The position numbers and the translations under genes are program-made. A stretch of DNA of 64,000 bases from Natronorubrum tibetense GA33. GTDB lineage: Archaea > Halobacteriota > Halobacteria > Halobacteriales > Natrialbaceae. The DNA is taken from NCBI RefSeq assembly GCF_000383975.1, contig NZ_KB913017.1:1593105-1657104 (forward strand), given 5' to 3'. The notes below the pieces were generated by a model. It had not been told where the DNA came from and made no database searches. It worked only from the letters and a program-made list of their open reading frames with translations. How positions within the stretch are numbered: position 1 is the first letter of the stretch; every line of letters starts with the position of its first letter. Below are positions 52,874 to 63,535 of this stretch, piece by piece.

Positions 52874-53887
52874 TTACCGCGAGCTCACGGGCGTCAGTTC
52901 GGACCGCCGCCGAACTCCGGCGAGGGTCTCCCACTCGAGCGCGAGGTCGGCTTCGACGACGGCCGAAATAACGAGCTCTGCGGTTCCGATACAGGTCAGC
53001 GAGGCGAACGACCAGCCCGGCTGGCCCCACGGGAACGGTCCCGATTCGCGCGGTCGCCGGAGGTCGACGACGCCGCCGAGTCCGTCGCGGGTTTCGACGG
53101 CGAGATCGCGCGCCGTCTCGTACCTCGAGAGCGGTATCTCCCGGTTGTCCGCGACCACCAGTCCGGTCTCTCCCTCGAGTACACGCTCGACCGTCGTCCG
53201 CCGGGCCTCGATCAACAGCGAGACCATGTCGAGGGTCGCCCGTTCGCCCCCGATAACGTCGGTGAACCGCCGGATCGACCCGCCGCGAACGACGCCGTCG
53301 GTATCCTCGTCCTCGGCCGACTCGACGTCGGGCCGATACTCGACGATCCCGGTCGTCTCGAGGTCCGACTCGATGCCGTTGGCCAGCAGAACGCCGTCGA
53401 TCGTCACGCTCGAGGTCGCGGCGAGTTCGAGCACCGTCCCGTCGTCTCCGTCGACGGGATCGATCGAGACCGGCGCCGGGCCGAGCGGGGAGCGATCGAT
53501 CGATCGGAGGAGTTCTTCGACCGTTGATCGCTCGGCTTCGGGGACGGTTACCCGGCCGACGACGACGTCGCCGCCGTCGGCCGCCGGATCGTAGGTAACC
53601 CGCCCGATCAGCTCCGCCAGCCGCTCGCGAACCTGTTCGACCCGGCCGCGAACGCCGCCGCGCTCGAGTTCGGCACGCCCCGCATCCGTCAGCTGACGCC
53701 CCTTGCCGCCAACCTTTTCGGTCAGGCCGTCAGCGTCGAGATCGGCGAGGGTAAACCGAACCGATCGCTCGGTGATCGAGTAGCCTCGCTCGCGGAGCAG
53801 ATCCGTAAGCCGGACGCTGCCGACCGGCTCGTGGGTTGCGAGCAGCCTGAGCGTATCGTAGGTTCGCTGATCCGTCTCGGATGTCAT
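52874..53887 (-). CDS. NrpR-family regulator, second copy (winged helix plus NRD/DUF128)
   Basis: 337 residues and the same domain order as the copy at 46704-47747. Winged helix: LRLLATHEPVGSVRLTDLL, ERSVRFTLADLDADGLTEKV, GGKGRQLTDAGRAELE. NRD: GRVTYDPAADGGDVVVG, SVTIDGVLLANGIE, GERATLDMVSLLIEARRTTVE and PWGQPGWSFASLTCIGTAELVI. The two are clear paralogues, conserved most in the wing and in the SxTxDGVLLA segment. ATG at 53885-53887, six bases after the class III aminotransferase stop, so it is in that operon and presumably autoregulated. Confidence 0.93.
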   Translation of the reverse strand: MTSETDQRTYDTLRLLATHEPVGSVRLTDLLRERGYSITERSVRFTLADLDADGLTEKVGGKGRQLTDAGRAELERGGVRGRVEQVRERLAELIGRVTYDPAADGGDVVVGRVTVPEAERSTVEELLRSIDRSPLGPAPVSIDPVDGDDGTVLELAATSSVTIDGVLLANGIESDLETTGIVEYRPDVESAEDEDTDGVVRGGSIRRFTDVIGGERATLDMVSLLIEARRTTVERVLEGETGLVVADNREIPLSRYETARDLAVETRDGLGGVVDLRRPRESGPFPWGQPGWSFASLTCIGTAELVISAVVEADLALEWETLAGVRRRSELTPVSSR

Positions 53888-53893
53888 AGTTGA

Positions 53894-55294
53894 TTACTGT
53901 CGGACGGCGGCTAAATCGCTGGCGAGATCGGCGAACGCCGTCACGTGGGTGTCGATGTCCGCGGCCGTGTGCTGGACGCTCACCGTCCACTGCTGGGACG
54001 CGTCGTGGGGGTGCGGGAGGACGTTTCTGTTGACCATCCCCAGCCAGTAGGCTTCATGGAACTCCTCGTCGATAGCCCCCCAGTCCCGGAACGTTCGGAT
54101 CCGCTTGTCGGTGAAGTAGACCATCCCTTGCGAGCCCGCGGTCACGACGTGACCCTCGAGCCCGGCGTCGTCGATCACGTCACGGTAGCCATCCGCGAGT
54201 CGCTCGGCGAGGGTGGTCACGTGGTCGTAGGCCTCGGTCGTGAGGATTTCCCCGAGCGTGACGCCGACCGCACGCAGTGCCAGTGGGTTCCCGTTGTACG
54301 TTCCGTAATGGGCCGCCCCGCTGGCCGTCTCGTCCTCGAGGTCGTCGGCGATCAGGGACATGAGTTCGCGACGGCCGCCGAACGCGCCCACCGGATAGCC
54401 GCCGCCGATCGCCTTGGCGAGCGCGACGAGATCCGGCTGGACGCCGTAGTACTCCGCACCCCCGCCCGGGGCGAGTTTGACGCCGGTTTTGACCTCGTCG
54501 AAGATCAACACGACGTCGTACTCGTCCGCGAGCTCGCGGAGCCGAAACAGGAAATCACCTTCCGGTTCTACCAGCCCGAGGTTGAGACAGGCCGGTTCGA
54601 CGAGAATTCCGGCGATCTCGGAGCCGTGCTCGCGCAGGAGCCGTTCGACGCTCTCGGCATCGTTGTACTGCGCGAGCAGCATATTCTCCGGGACGCCGTC
54701 GGGAACACCCTGCGACTCTTTGACCGGTCGCGGGTCGTCCGCCGGTCCCGCCCGGTCGACCGGCGGCATCTTGCTCACTAACCCCGGATCATGCGCGCCG
54801 TGGTAGGCTCCTTCCATCCGGACGATTTTCTCGCGGCCCGTGTACGCCCGTGCGAGACGGGTCGCGTGCATCACCGACTCCGTCCCGCTGTTCGTAAACC
54901 GGACCCGTTCGATCGCTTCCCAGCGGTCGATCAGTGGTCGGGCTGCAAACTCGAGGAGCTCACTGGGGCGGGTGTACAGCGTTCCTTGGTCGATCTGTAC
55001 TTTCGCCGCCTCCGATAGCCGCGGATGGGCGTGTCCGACGAGTTGGGTTCCGTTGTTGAGCGCGAAATCGAGGTACGATTCGCCGTCGATGTCGTAGAGT
55101 GTCGCGCCTTCGGCTCGGTCCGCGTGGATCGGGTAGGGCTCGTACGCCCGGTACGTGCTACAGACGCCGGCCGGCACGAACGACCGAAGACTGTCGGCTA
55201 GTCGTTCCGAGTTCGGCGTACGATCCCGGTAGCGTTCGCGTTCGGCCGCGAGCAGGGCGGCCACCGATTGCGGGCGTGGATTGGTCGAAGTCAT
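53894..55294 (-). CDS. class III PLP-dependent aminotransferase (GSAM-like)
   Basis: 466 residues. Landmarks of the ornithine/GSA/omega-aminotransferase group: YLDFALNNGTQLVGHAHP, RFTNSGTESVMHATRLARAYTGREKIV, EGAYHGAHD, LIFDEVKTGVKLAPGG and the PLP lysine in ALAKAIGGGYPVGAFGG. The start is the ATG at 55292-55294. Not a dedicated hemL; its place at the head of an NrpR and Pot-transport operon suggests it transaminates an imported amine or amino acid. A GGAA-N6-TTCC operator-like site lies 10 bases upstream of the start. Confidence 0.92.
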   Translation of the reverse strand: MTSTNPRPQSVAALLAAERERYRDRTPNSERLADSLRSFVPAGVCSTYRAYEPYPIHADRAEGATLYDIDGESYLDFALNNGTQLVGHAHPRLSEAAKVQIDQGTLYTRPSELLEFAARPLIDRWEAIERVRFTNSGTESVMHATRLARAYTGREKIVRMEGAYHGAHDPGLVSKMPPVDRAGPADDPRPVKESQGVPDGVPENMLLAQYNDAESVERLLREHGSEIAGILVEPACLNLGLVEPEGDFLFRLRELADEYDVVLIFDEVKTGVKLAPGGGAEYYGVQPDLVALAKAIGGGYPVGAFGGRRELMSLIADDLEDETASGAAHYGTYNGNPLALRAVGVTLGEILTTEAYDHVTTLAERLADGYRDVIDDAGLEGHVVTAGSQGMVYFTDKRIRTFRDWGAIDEEFHEAYWLGMVNRNVLPHPHDASQQWTVSVQHTAADIDTHVTAFADLASDLAAVRQ

Positions 55295-55303
55295 CTCGTA
55301 ATA

Positions 55304-55351
55304 CGGAAGTTTGTTTCCGGTTATCTCGGCTTCGACAGCGGGTCGTATATA
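55304..55351 (-). promoter_or_regulatory. promoter with NrpR-type operator GGAA-N6-TTCC
   Basis: CGGAA-GTTTGT-TTCCG at 55304-55319 is a palindrome with the exact GGAA-N6-TTCC arrangement established for NrpR operators in Methanococcus. Upstream on the minus strand is CTATATAC, a TATA box with core at 55346-55351. Transcription should begin about 26 bases downstream, near 55322, so the operator would cover positions about +3 to +18, where a repressor would block initiation. This is the only such site I found near these genes. Confidence 0.65.
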
Positions 55352-55455
55352 GCTGTTGCCCGCTCGGGTCCAGTCGCGCGAACGGTGCTGACGGGGTTGC
55401 TGGCCCAGGTCCAGGTCGGCACACACTTGTACGGTTAGCTGGTAAGCCGGGATAG

Positions 55456-56649
55456 ATGGTCGAGATCGTGACGATCGCGACGTTTCTGGTCGCTGCACTT
55501 GCCAGTCTCTTCATGGCCTGGGCGATCGGTGCCGGCTCGAGCGGGTCGACACCGTTTGCTCCGGCTGTCGGCGCGAACGCGATTTCGGTAATGCGAGCGG
55601 GCTTTCTCGTCGGTATTCTCGGATTCGCCGGTGCCGTTTTGCAGGGCGCGAACGTCTCCGAGGCGGTCGGTGCCGACCTGATCGGGGGTGTGACATTGTC
55701 ACCGATGGCGGCAACGATCGCGCTGATCATTGCGGCCGGACTGGTCGCGCTCGGCGTCTTCGCGGGGTATCCGATAGCGACCGCGTTTACGGTGACCGGC
55801 GCTGTCGTCGGTGTCGGGCTCGCGATGGGGGGTGATCCCGCGTGGGCGAAGTACACCGAAATCGCCACGCTGTGGATTCTGACGCCCTTCGTCGGCGGGG
55901 GCCTCGCCTACGCGATCGCTCGAGTACTCCGGAGCGAACCGATCGCCGAGGAGTATCTGATAATCGGTCTGTCGGCACTGGTCGGCGTCATCGTCGCGAA
56001 CATCGAGTTTGCGATCCTCGGTTCGGCGGATGCCGGCGGTGAATCGATCGCACAGGCCTCGAGTGGCTGGGTTCCGGGACCGGAGCTCGTCGGTGTCGTC
56101 GCCGCGACGACCGTGATGGCAGCGCTCTGGGCGGGTGCGATCGCGATCGATCTTCGGAACGAGATCGAACAGGGCGAGCGCCATTTCCTGCTGATTCTCG
56201 GCGGACTGGTTGCGTTCTCCGCCGGCGGCAGTCAGGTCGGGCTGGCGGTCGGGCCGCTGATTCCGCTGTCGGGTGACGTCGGCCTGCCGCTGATCGCCCT
56301 GCTCGTCGGCGGCGGGTTCGGACTCCTGCTCGGGTCGTGGACCGGCGCGCCGCGGATGATCAAGGCGATCTCGCAGGACTACTCCTCGCTCGGTCCGCGA
56401 CGGTCGATCGCCGCGCTCATCCCGTCGTTCATTATCGCCCAGGTCGCTGTCCTCTACGGCATTCCCGTCTCGTTCAACGAGATCATCGTCAGTGCGATCA
56501 TCGGGAGCGGCTACGCTGCGGCCGGCGCCGGCGGCGGCGTCAGTGCACGCAAGATGGGATTCACCGTTCTCGCGTGGATCGGTTCGCTGGCCGGTTCGAT
56601 CATCATCTCTTATGTCGGCTTCGTCGTGATCGACGCGCTGCTGTTCTGA
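55456..56649 (+). CDS. PiT-family inorganic phosphate transporter, third copy (PitA-like)
   Basis: 397 residues, about ten helices. LFMAWAIGAGSSGSTPFAPAVGANAIS is the archaeal PitA signature and LVAFSAGGSQVGLAVGPLI the matching half, where the usual SNxxNA is altered to SQVGLA. GVFAGYPIATAFTVTGAVVGVG is also typical. It differs in loop structure from the pair at 26.8-30.8 kb, so it is not a recent duplicate of them. Divergent from the aminotransferase operon across about 160 bases. Confidence 0.88.
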   Translation: MVEIVTIATFLVAALASLFMAWAIGAGSSGSTPFAPAVGANAISVMRAGFLVGILGFAGAVLQGANVSEAVGADLIGGVTLSPMAATIALIIAAGLVALGVFAGYPIATAFTVTGAVVGVGLAMGGDPAWAKYTEIATLWILTPFVGGGLAYAIARVLRSEPIAEEYLIIGLSALVGVIVANIEFAILGSADAGGESIAQASSGWVPGPELVGVVAATTVMAALWAGAIAIDLRNEIEQGERHFLLILGGLVAFSAGGSQVGLAVGPLIPLSGDVGLPLIALLVGGGFGLLLGSWTGAPRMIKAISQDYSSLGPRRSIAALIPSFIIAQVAVLYGIPVSFNEIIVSAIIGSGYAAAGAGGGVSARKMGFTVLAWIGSLAGSIIISYVGFVVIDALLF

Positions 56650-56711
56650 CCCTCGGCGTCTGGGCTGACCGACATCGAACAGGCTTTACAGGACGGGTCT
56701 CGAGTGCTGGT

Positions 56712-57440
56712 ATGGACGAGGACGCTGCGGATCCGAACGATACCGAGACGATTCAGTGGCGACGCGACGCCTCGACGTCTCGAACCGTTCGCCTGCTGTG
56801 GTCGCTCGGCGTCGGGACGTTCTTCGCGGCGATCACTATCATCGTCTTCTGGCGACTGTACGACTTCGCCGCGCAGGTCGGCGCCGGCACGATTATCATC
56901 GCGATGTTCGCCGCAATCATCGTGACGATCCTCGCGTTTGCGGTCACCAGTAACACCGAACGTCGGCTCGAGGCCCTCGCCAGTCGGCTTCCGATTACGA
57001 CGCCGTCCGGACCGGCACTCGAGCGAGCAATGGACGCCGCGCTCGGAACGATAGCGATGATGGCCGTCATGGGTTCGCTGATGGCCGTCGGTCGGTACGT
57101 CTCCCAGCGAGAGCTGCTGGAAGTCGGTGCCGGGCCGTTTACCGGCATGGCCGCGCTGTTGCTCCCGCTCGCGCTCGTCGCGCTCGTGCTCGCGTCGTTC
57201 CTGCGCTCGATCGGTACGCTCGACCGCGAGAAGCGGACGATCTACCTCTACGATCCCGATCAGGCGATCGACCTCGAGGTCATTCAGGGCGTCTCGACGC
57301 GCCGACTCGGCGACGCGACGATCCTGAAACTCGAGTACGCAGAACCCGACGGCCAGTACGTCGCGGGGCCGCGACGGATCGTCGTCCCGCCGGAGGTCGC
57401 GACCGAACTGCAGGGACTCGTCGACGGACGGACGACGTAA
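56712..57440 (+). CDS. membrane protein of unknown function
   Basis: 242 residues from the ATG at 56712. Four hydrophobic helices: LLWSLGVGTFFAAITIIVFW, AGTIIIAMFAAIIVTILAFA, LGTIAMMAVMGSLMAVGRY and FTGMAALLLPLALVALVLAS. The C-terminal 70 residues are soluble and beta-rich (RTIYLYDPDQAIDLEVIQGV, ILKLEYAEPDGQYVAGPRRI). It follows the third PiT gene by 62 bases in the same direction and could be co-transcribed. No characterised relative recognised. Confidence 0.75.
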   Translation: MDEDAADPNDTETIQWRRDASTSRTVRLLWSLGVGTFFAAITIIVFWRLYDFAAQVGAGTIIIAMFAAIIVTILAFAVTSNTERRLEALASRLPITTPSGPALERAMDAALGTIAMMAVMGSLMAVGRYVSQRELLEVGAGPFTGMAALLLPLALVALVLASFLRSIGTLDREKRTIYLYDPDQAIDLEVIQGVSTRRLGDATILKLEYAEPDGQYVAGPRRIVVPPEVATELQGLVDGRTT

Positions 57441-57522
57441 CACGGATATCGAGCGTGCGACAGCTACTGAGGATCGATTATTGGCGCGCTGGATCGCGGT
57501 GAGACAAACGAGGCGTGAACTG

Positions 57523-57543
57523 CGCGGGACCAGAGGTCCCGCG
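57523..57543. repeat. perfect hairpin with AGA triloop
   Basis: CGCGGGACC-AGA-GGTCCCGCG: nine perfect base pairs around a three-base loop. Its stem shares GCGGGACC/GGTCCCGC with the hairpin at 16722-16740 downstream of ileS, so both belong to the same dispersed family. Situated between convergent genes, it might also serve as a transcript end structure. Confidence 0.75.
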
Positions 57544-57676
57544 AACTGGTTGCACGGTGAAACCGCGCGACACGAAGCGAGCGCCTCGGAACGTGAACGG
57601 TGACCGAAGGGAACCGTGAACTGGGCGAACCGCGAGACAATTCGCGAGCGAATCGGTTGGGGAGGACGTGGAATCC

Positions 57677-57762
57677 CTATAGTAGCCACTGCAAGTCAAT
57701 GCACATCTGATCGCACGACAGCTGTGCGATCAGTGTGTAAATAGTTGCAGTTGTTACTATAG
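57677..57762. repeat. 86-bp palindromic element, MITE-like
   Basis: Ends are CTATAGTA and TACTATAG, and the centre is CTGATCGCAC-GACAGCT-GTGCGATCAG, a ten-base perfect stem with seven-base loop; the sequence between is imperfectly paired with a one-base offset. The full element could fold into one long hairpin. I believe similar palindromes are common in haloarchaeal genomes, but I could not check this. No transposase is present. Confidence 0.65.
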
Positions 57763-57817
57763 CTGCCACGGTAGCAGCGTATTCGTTTCTGTAGTTCCAC
57801 CCGAGGTTGAATGGCTA

Positions 57818-58942
57818 TTATCGTCGTTCGAGAATCAGCACGTACCGGGTCAACGACCGATGCACGCGGCGTTCGAACGCGGCCTCGAGCTCCCAGCCCG
57901 CGGCTCGGGCCTCGCCGGCCCACGATCGATCCGCGACCACGACGGCCCGCGGGGCAACCCGGCAGGCCTCCGACAGCGCACCCGACACGAGGTCCTCGAG
58001 TCGGTGCGTCTCGATCTTCGACTGTCGGCCGTAGGGGGCGTCGAACACCACGCCGTCGACGGCGTCGTCCGCCAGCGGCAGTCGGGTCGCGTCGCCGCGG
58101 GCGACGTGCCACTCGCCTCGCTCGACACCTACGGATGAGAGCTCGTCCGAATCGAGAAAGTGACCCAAATTCTCCCGCGCACCCGCGACCATCTTCGCCT
58201 GGGCGTCCGTCCCGACGACGTCGGCACCCACCAGTCCGGCTTCGACGAGCACGCCGCCGGTGCCACACATCGGGTCCAGCACCGTCGCCCCGGGCCGGGC
58301 CCCCGCGACGTTCGCGACGGCGCGGGCGAGCAGCGGGTCCATGCTCCCGGGCTGGAAGAACGGTTTGTCCGTAGGCGCGCGCGAGCCGAAATCGCGCACG
58401 CTCTCTGCCGCGAGCCAGCCGAGCGCACAGACCGAGACGGTTTTTTCGAGTGTGTCGTCCGGTTCCGACGCGAACAGGTCACCAGTCGCTTTGCCAGCCT
58501 CGAGCCCGCCACCGGACTCGAGTGCCCCCTCCGAAAACGTCGCCCGGAGCACGTGGTCGGGATCGTCGAGGTCCACTTCGAAGCCACGATCGACCAGGAT
58601 TTGGCCGAGTTCACGTTCGGCCCGCCCGGTGTCGACGCCGCTCGAGCCGTGGACGTCGGTCGCACGAACTGCAACCGTTCCCTCGCGATCGATCGATGCG
58701 GTCTCGAGCAGCGCACGGGCGCTCGCCGGGTCGGCGTCGGTCCGGCCGAGTAGCTTGCTTGCACGGTGAGTGTACGCCAACCCGCGGATTCGCTCGGGAG
58801 CGACGGCCTTTGCGACGGCGAGTCCGGGGGCGATTCGGCGGACGTCGGCGGCCCCACTACTCGCTTCGCGGGCCGCAAAGGCGTCGTCCTCGCCGCCGAG
58901 CTCGAGTAGATACACGCGTAGTCGTCGCCGCGGGGAAGCCAT
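57818..58942 (-). CDS. tRNA (guanine(10)-N2)-methyltransferase, TrmG10-type
   Basis: 374 residues. An N-terminal THUMP-like region (about 1-170: YLLELGGEDDAFAAREA, RGLAYTHRASKLLGRTD, VRATDVHGSSG) recognises tRNA. The C-terminal Rossmann methyltransferase has motif I LDPMCGTGGVLVEAGLVG and the catalytic motif DAPYGR (canonical DPPYG). It modifies G10 to m2G/m2,2G, stabilising the tRNA elbow. The Pro to Ala change in motif IV is a common archaeal variant. ATG at 58940-58942. Divergent from tbp with about 180 bases between. Confidence 0.93.
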   Translation of the reverse strand: MASPRRRLRVYLLELGGEDDAFAAREASSGAADVRRIAPGLAVAKAVAPERIRGLAYTHRASKLLGRTDADPASARALLETASIDREGTVAVRATDVHGSSGVDTGRAERELGQILVDRGFEVDLDDPDHVLRATFSEGALESGGGLEAGKATGDLFASEPDDTLEKTVSVCALGWLAAESVRDFGSRAPTDKPFFQPGSMDPLLARAVANVAGARPGATVLDPMCGTGGVLVEAGLVGADVVGTDAQAKMVAGARENLGHFLDSDELSSVGVERGEWHVARGDATRLPLADDAVDGVVFDAPYGRQSKIETHRLEDLVSGALSEACRVAPRAVVVADRSWAGEARAAGWELEAAFERRVHRSLTRYVLILERR

Positions 58943-59085
58943 GAGCCTACCGTTTTTCGTGACGGTTCAGCCGAGATTCGATCGGGCCAGGACCGTTTGT
59001 CAGACACTACTCGCCGTGAAATCGGCCGGTATTCGACCGACGCGGCCGCCCTATATACCGGATATATCAGGTGGCGGCACTAACC

Positions 59086-59093
59086 TTTATAAA
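59086..59093 (+). promoter_or_regulatory. TATA box of tbp
   Basis: TTTATAAA, a perfect archaeal TATA box, 28-35 bases before the ATG at 59121, preceded by TAACC, which could be the BRE. The transcript would have a leader of only a few bases. A second AT-rich block (TTTTTAA, 59107-59113) lies closer to the start. Since TBP binds TATA boxes, autoregulation is plausible. Confidence 0.7.
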
Positions 59094-59120
59094 CCTTAAA
59101 TACGTCTTTTTAAGCGACTT

Positions 59121-59681
59121 ATGACGGATCCCAAGGACACCATCAACATCGAAAACGTGGTGGCGTCGACCGGTATCGGACAGGAGCTCGACCTGCAGAG
59201 CGTGGCCATGGACCTCGAGGGGGCCGACTACGACCCCGAACAGTTCCCCGGTCTCGTCTACCGCACGCAGAACCCCAAGTCCGCCGCCCTGATCTTCCGC
59301 TCGGGGAAGATCGTCTGTACCGGCGCGAAATCGACCGATGACGTCCACGAGAGTCTACGTATCGTCTTCGATAAGCTCCGCGAACTGCAGATTCAGGTCA
59401 ACGAGGACCCTGAGATCGTCGTCCAGAACATCGTCACCAGCGCCGACCTGGGCCGCAACCTCAACCTGAACGCGATCGCGATCGGTCTCGGTCTCGAGAA
59501 CATCGAGTACGAACCCGAACAGTTCCCCGGCCTGGTCTACCGCCTCGACGACCCCGAAGTGGTGGCCCTGCTCTTTGGTTCCGGGAAACTCGTCATCACC
59601 GGCGGAAAGAAGCCCGTCGACGCCGAACACGCCGTCGACAAGATCGTCTCCCGACTCGAGGACCTCGGCCTGCTCGAGTAA
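59121..59681 (+). CDS. tbp: TATA-box-binding protein
   Basis: 186 residues, two imperfect direct repeats that make the saddle: IENVVASTGIGQELDLQSVA with FPGLVYRTQNPKSAALIFRSGKIVCTGAKS, and VQNIVTSADLGRNLNLNAIA with FPGLVYRLDDPEVVALLFGSGKLVITGGKK. It recruits TFB to archaeal promoters. Haloarchaea often have several tbp genes with different roles; this one has the canonical length and acidic composition, and could be the housekeeping copy (inference). ATG at 59121. Confidence 0.97.
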   Translation: MTDPKDTINIENVVASTGIGQELDLQSVAMDLEGADYDPEQFPGLVYRTQNPKSAALIFRSGKIVCTGAKSTDDVHESLRIVFDKLRELQIQVNEDPEIVVQNIVTSADLGRNLNLNAIAIGLGLENIEYEPEQFPGLVYRLDDPEVVALLFGSGKLVITGGKKPVDAEHAVDKIVSRLEDLGLLE

Positions 59682-59975
59682 CGCCGCTCGGTTTCGGTCC
59701 TCGCAGTGACCACCCACACCCAGCGGCGCTTGCGCCGATCTGGGTCATGGAAACCGACAGTATCGGTCGGTCGCGGTTCTCGGTTCGCTCTCGATGACGG
59801 TATCTCCCGCTCTATCCCCTCTTCTCTGGAACCGTTCACCAGGACCGATCAGTCTCTTCGACCGGATTATCGACTGTTTACCATCCGTGAACGGTCCGTA
59901 ATGGAGTGAATCGTGTCTCATCGAGTGGAACGACCAGCCGCGTTTATTCGATCTTCCGCTGAGTTTCAGCTATCG

Positions 59976-60404
59976 ATGACGATCCATCCAGACCGACTGG
60001 CGACCGCGCAGGATAGCCCCGCTCCCGGCAGTATCGAGCGATTTCAGGGAGCCCTCCCGCGTGCGGCAGTCCGTCGCGTGCTGGGCAACGACCGTCGACG
60101 CGAGGTGCTCCGCTGTCTCCTCGCCGAGGACGGCCCTCTCTCGGTGTCCACGCTCGTCGCACGGATCGCGGACGCCGAACACGACGCGACGGCCGTCACG
60201 TCGCTGCTCGAACTTCGCCAGCGCGTCCACGTCTCGCTCTGTCGGACCCACCTGCCGCTGCTTCAGGAACACCGGGCCCTCGCGTACGACCAGGTACAGG
60301 GACTCGTCTCTCCCGGCGCGACGCTCCCGGCGTTCGGGCCGTTGCTCGACGAGGAGGGCCTCGAGGGACCGATCGACTCTCGACTGGAGCAGCGGTCAGA
60401 GTAA
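59976..60404 (+). CDS. DUF7344-type winged-helix protein
   Basis: 142 residues from the ATG at 59976. The core VRRVLGNDRRREVLRCLLAEDGPLSVSTLVARIADAEHD followed by RQRVHVSLCRTHLPLLQEHRALAYD is characteristic of haloarchaeal DUF7344 proteins, which look like winged-helix DNA-binding domains and often accompany signalling genes. Most are transcription regulators by guess only. The frame is open further upstream to 59913 but conserved residues begin after 59976. Confidence 0.85.
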   Translation: MTIHPDRLATAQDSPAPGSIERFQGALPRAAVRRVLGNDRRREVLRCLLAEDGPLSVSTLVARIADAEHDATAVTSLLELRQRVHVSLCRTHLPLLQEHRALAYDQVQGLVSPGATLPAFGPLLDEEGLEGPIDSRLEQRSE

Positions 60405-60464
60405 TCGGCAGCAGGGGCGTTAACTTACTGTCGAGTAGCGGGTCGATTCACCGTCGAATCGCGA

Positions 60465-61328
60465 CTACTCGATCAGCCGCTCGATTTCGGTGACTAATAT
60501 ATCGCTCGCGCCGGCCTTTTTGACCTCGGTGATCGTCTCGAACACGTCCTGTTCGTCGACGACGACGTGGACGGCCACCTTTCCGTCGCCGTTCTCGTCC
60601 GCTCCCGCGATATCCATCACGGTCGGCCCGCCCATCCCGGGGATGACGTCCCGGACGTCGTCTAGTTTCGTCGTCGGGACGTTCATCATCAGGTAGCGCT
60701 TGCCCTCGGCCTGCTTGACCGAGGAGAGCGCCGTCCGAACCTCCTCGACTTTCGGCTCGGAGAGGACGTCCTCGCGGCCGAACAGCCGGACCGAACTCGA
60801 GAGCACCTCGTCGACGACGGCCAGTCGGTTCATTTTGAGCGTCGTTCCCGTGCTCGTGATGTCGACGATGGCGTCGGCCATCTCGACGTGGGGCGTCAGT
60901 TCCGTCGCGCCCGTTACCTCGACGATATCGGGCTCGACGCCGGTGTCCGCGAAGAAGTCACGGGTGATGTTGGGGAACTCAGTCGCGACCGTCTTGCCCG
61001 CCAGATCCGCGACGCTCTCGATGTCGCCGTCCTCGGGGGCCGCGAGGACGAGCCGACAGCGGCCGAACTCGAGGTCCAGCAGTTCCGAGACGTCATCGAC
61101 GCGGGCCTCGTGGACCTGATCGAGCCCCGTGATGCCGAGGTCCGCTGCACCGTCGGAGACGTACTCCGGGATGTCCGCCGCGCGGGCGAAGAGGACCGAA
61201 ACCTCGGGGTCGACAGTGTCGGCGTACAGTTTCCGATCGGCACCGTTCTCGAGATGGAGTCCCGCCCGCTCGAGAAGGTCGATCGTCGGCTCGTGCAGGC
61301 GGCCCTTGTTGGGAACGGCGATTCGCAT
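60465..61328 (-). CDS. hisG: ATP phosphoribosyltransferase, long form
   Basis: First and committed step of histidine biosynthesis. 287 residues, the long hisG type with its own regulatory domain. Catalytic domain: [52 protein letters not shown] and the PRPP loop [15 protein letters not shown]. The C-terminal ACT-like regulatory domain (about 210-285) is [24 protein letters not shown], the site of histidine feedback inhibition in the family. No separate HisZ is needed. ATG at 61326-61328. Confidence 0.97.
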   Translation of the reverse strand: MRIAVPNKGRLHEPTIDLLERAGLHLENGADRKLYADTVDPEVSVLFARAADIPEYVSDGAADLGITGLDQVHEARVDDVSELLDLEFGRCRLVLAAPEDGDIESVADLAGKTVATEFPNITRDFFADTGVEPDIVEVTGATELTPHVEMADAIVDITSTGTTLKMNRLAVVDEVLSSSVRLFGREDVLSEPKVEEVRTALSSVKQAEGKRYLMMNVPTTKLDDVRDVIPGMGGPTVMDIAGADENGDGKVAVHVVVDEQDVFETITEVKKAGASDILVTEIERLIE

Positions 61329-61527
61329 TGTCGTTGCTTTGGCGGCCGTGCGGCAATTGTCTTTCCATCCCGACGAGCGGCCCTCGAGGGCGGGATCGCC
61401 ATTCGGCCTGTCTCCGGAGTACGCACGTTGCAGTGCCGGCCGTCGGTGTTTCTCCCGTCCCCGTCACGTGTAAGTCGGTGTCGCCGACCACAATACTGAG
61501 GGTCGGCGACGTGGTAGCGTTCGGTCT

Positions 61528-63495
<1,968 letters not shown>

Positions 63496-63535
63496 GCGGC
63501 GGTACCCCCGTGCCCACCACCGGTGGCTCGCCGGC

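Larger units (their letters stand above)
57441..57817. other. gene-free interval with hairpins and a palindromic element
   Basis: About 377 bases between convergent genes. No credible reading frame. It contains a perfect hairpin at 57523-57543 and an 86-base palindromic element at 57677-57762, both listed separately. The strip between them has repeated GAAC/CGAAGC words that resemble those downstream of ileS. Confidence 0.6.
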
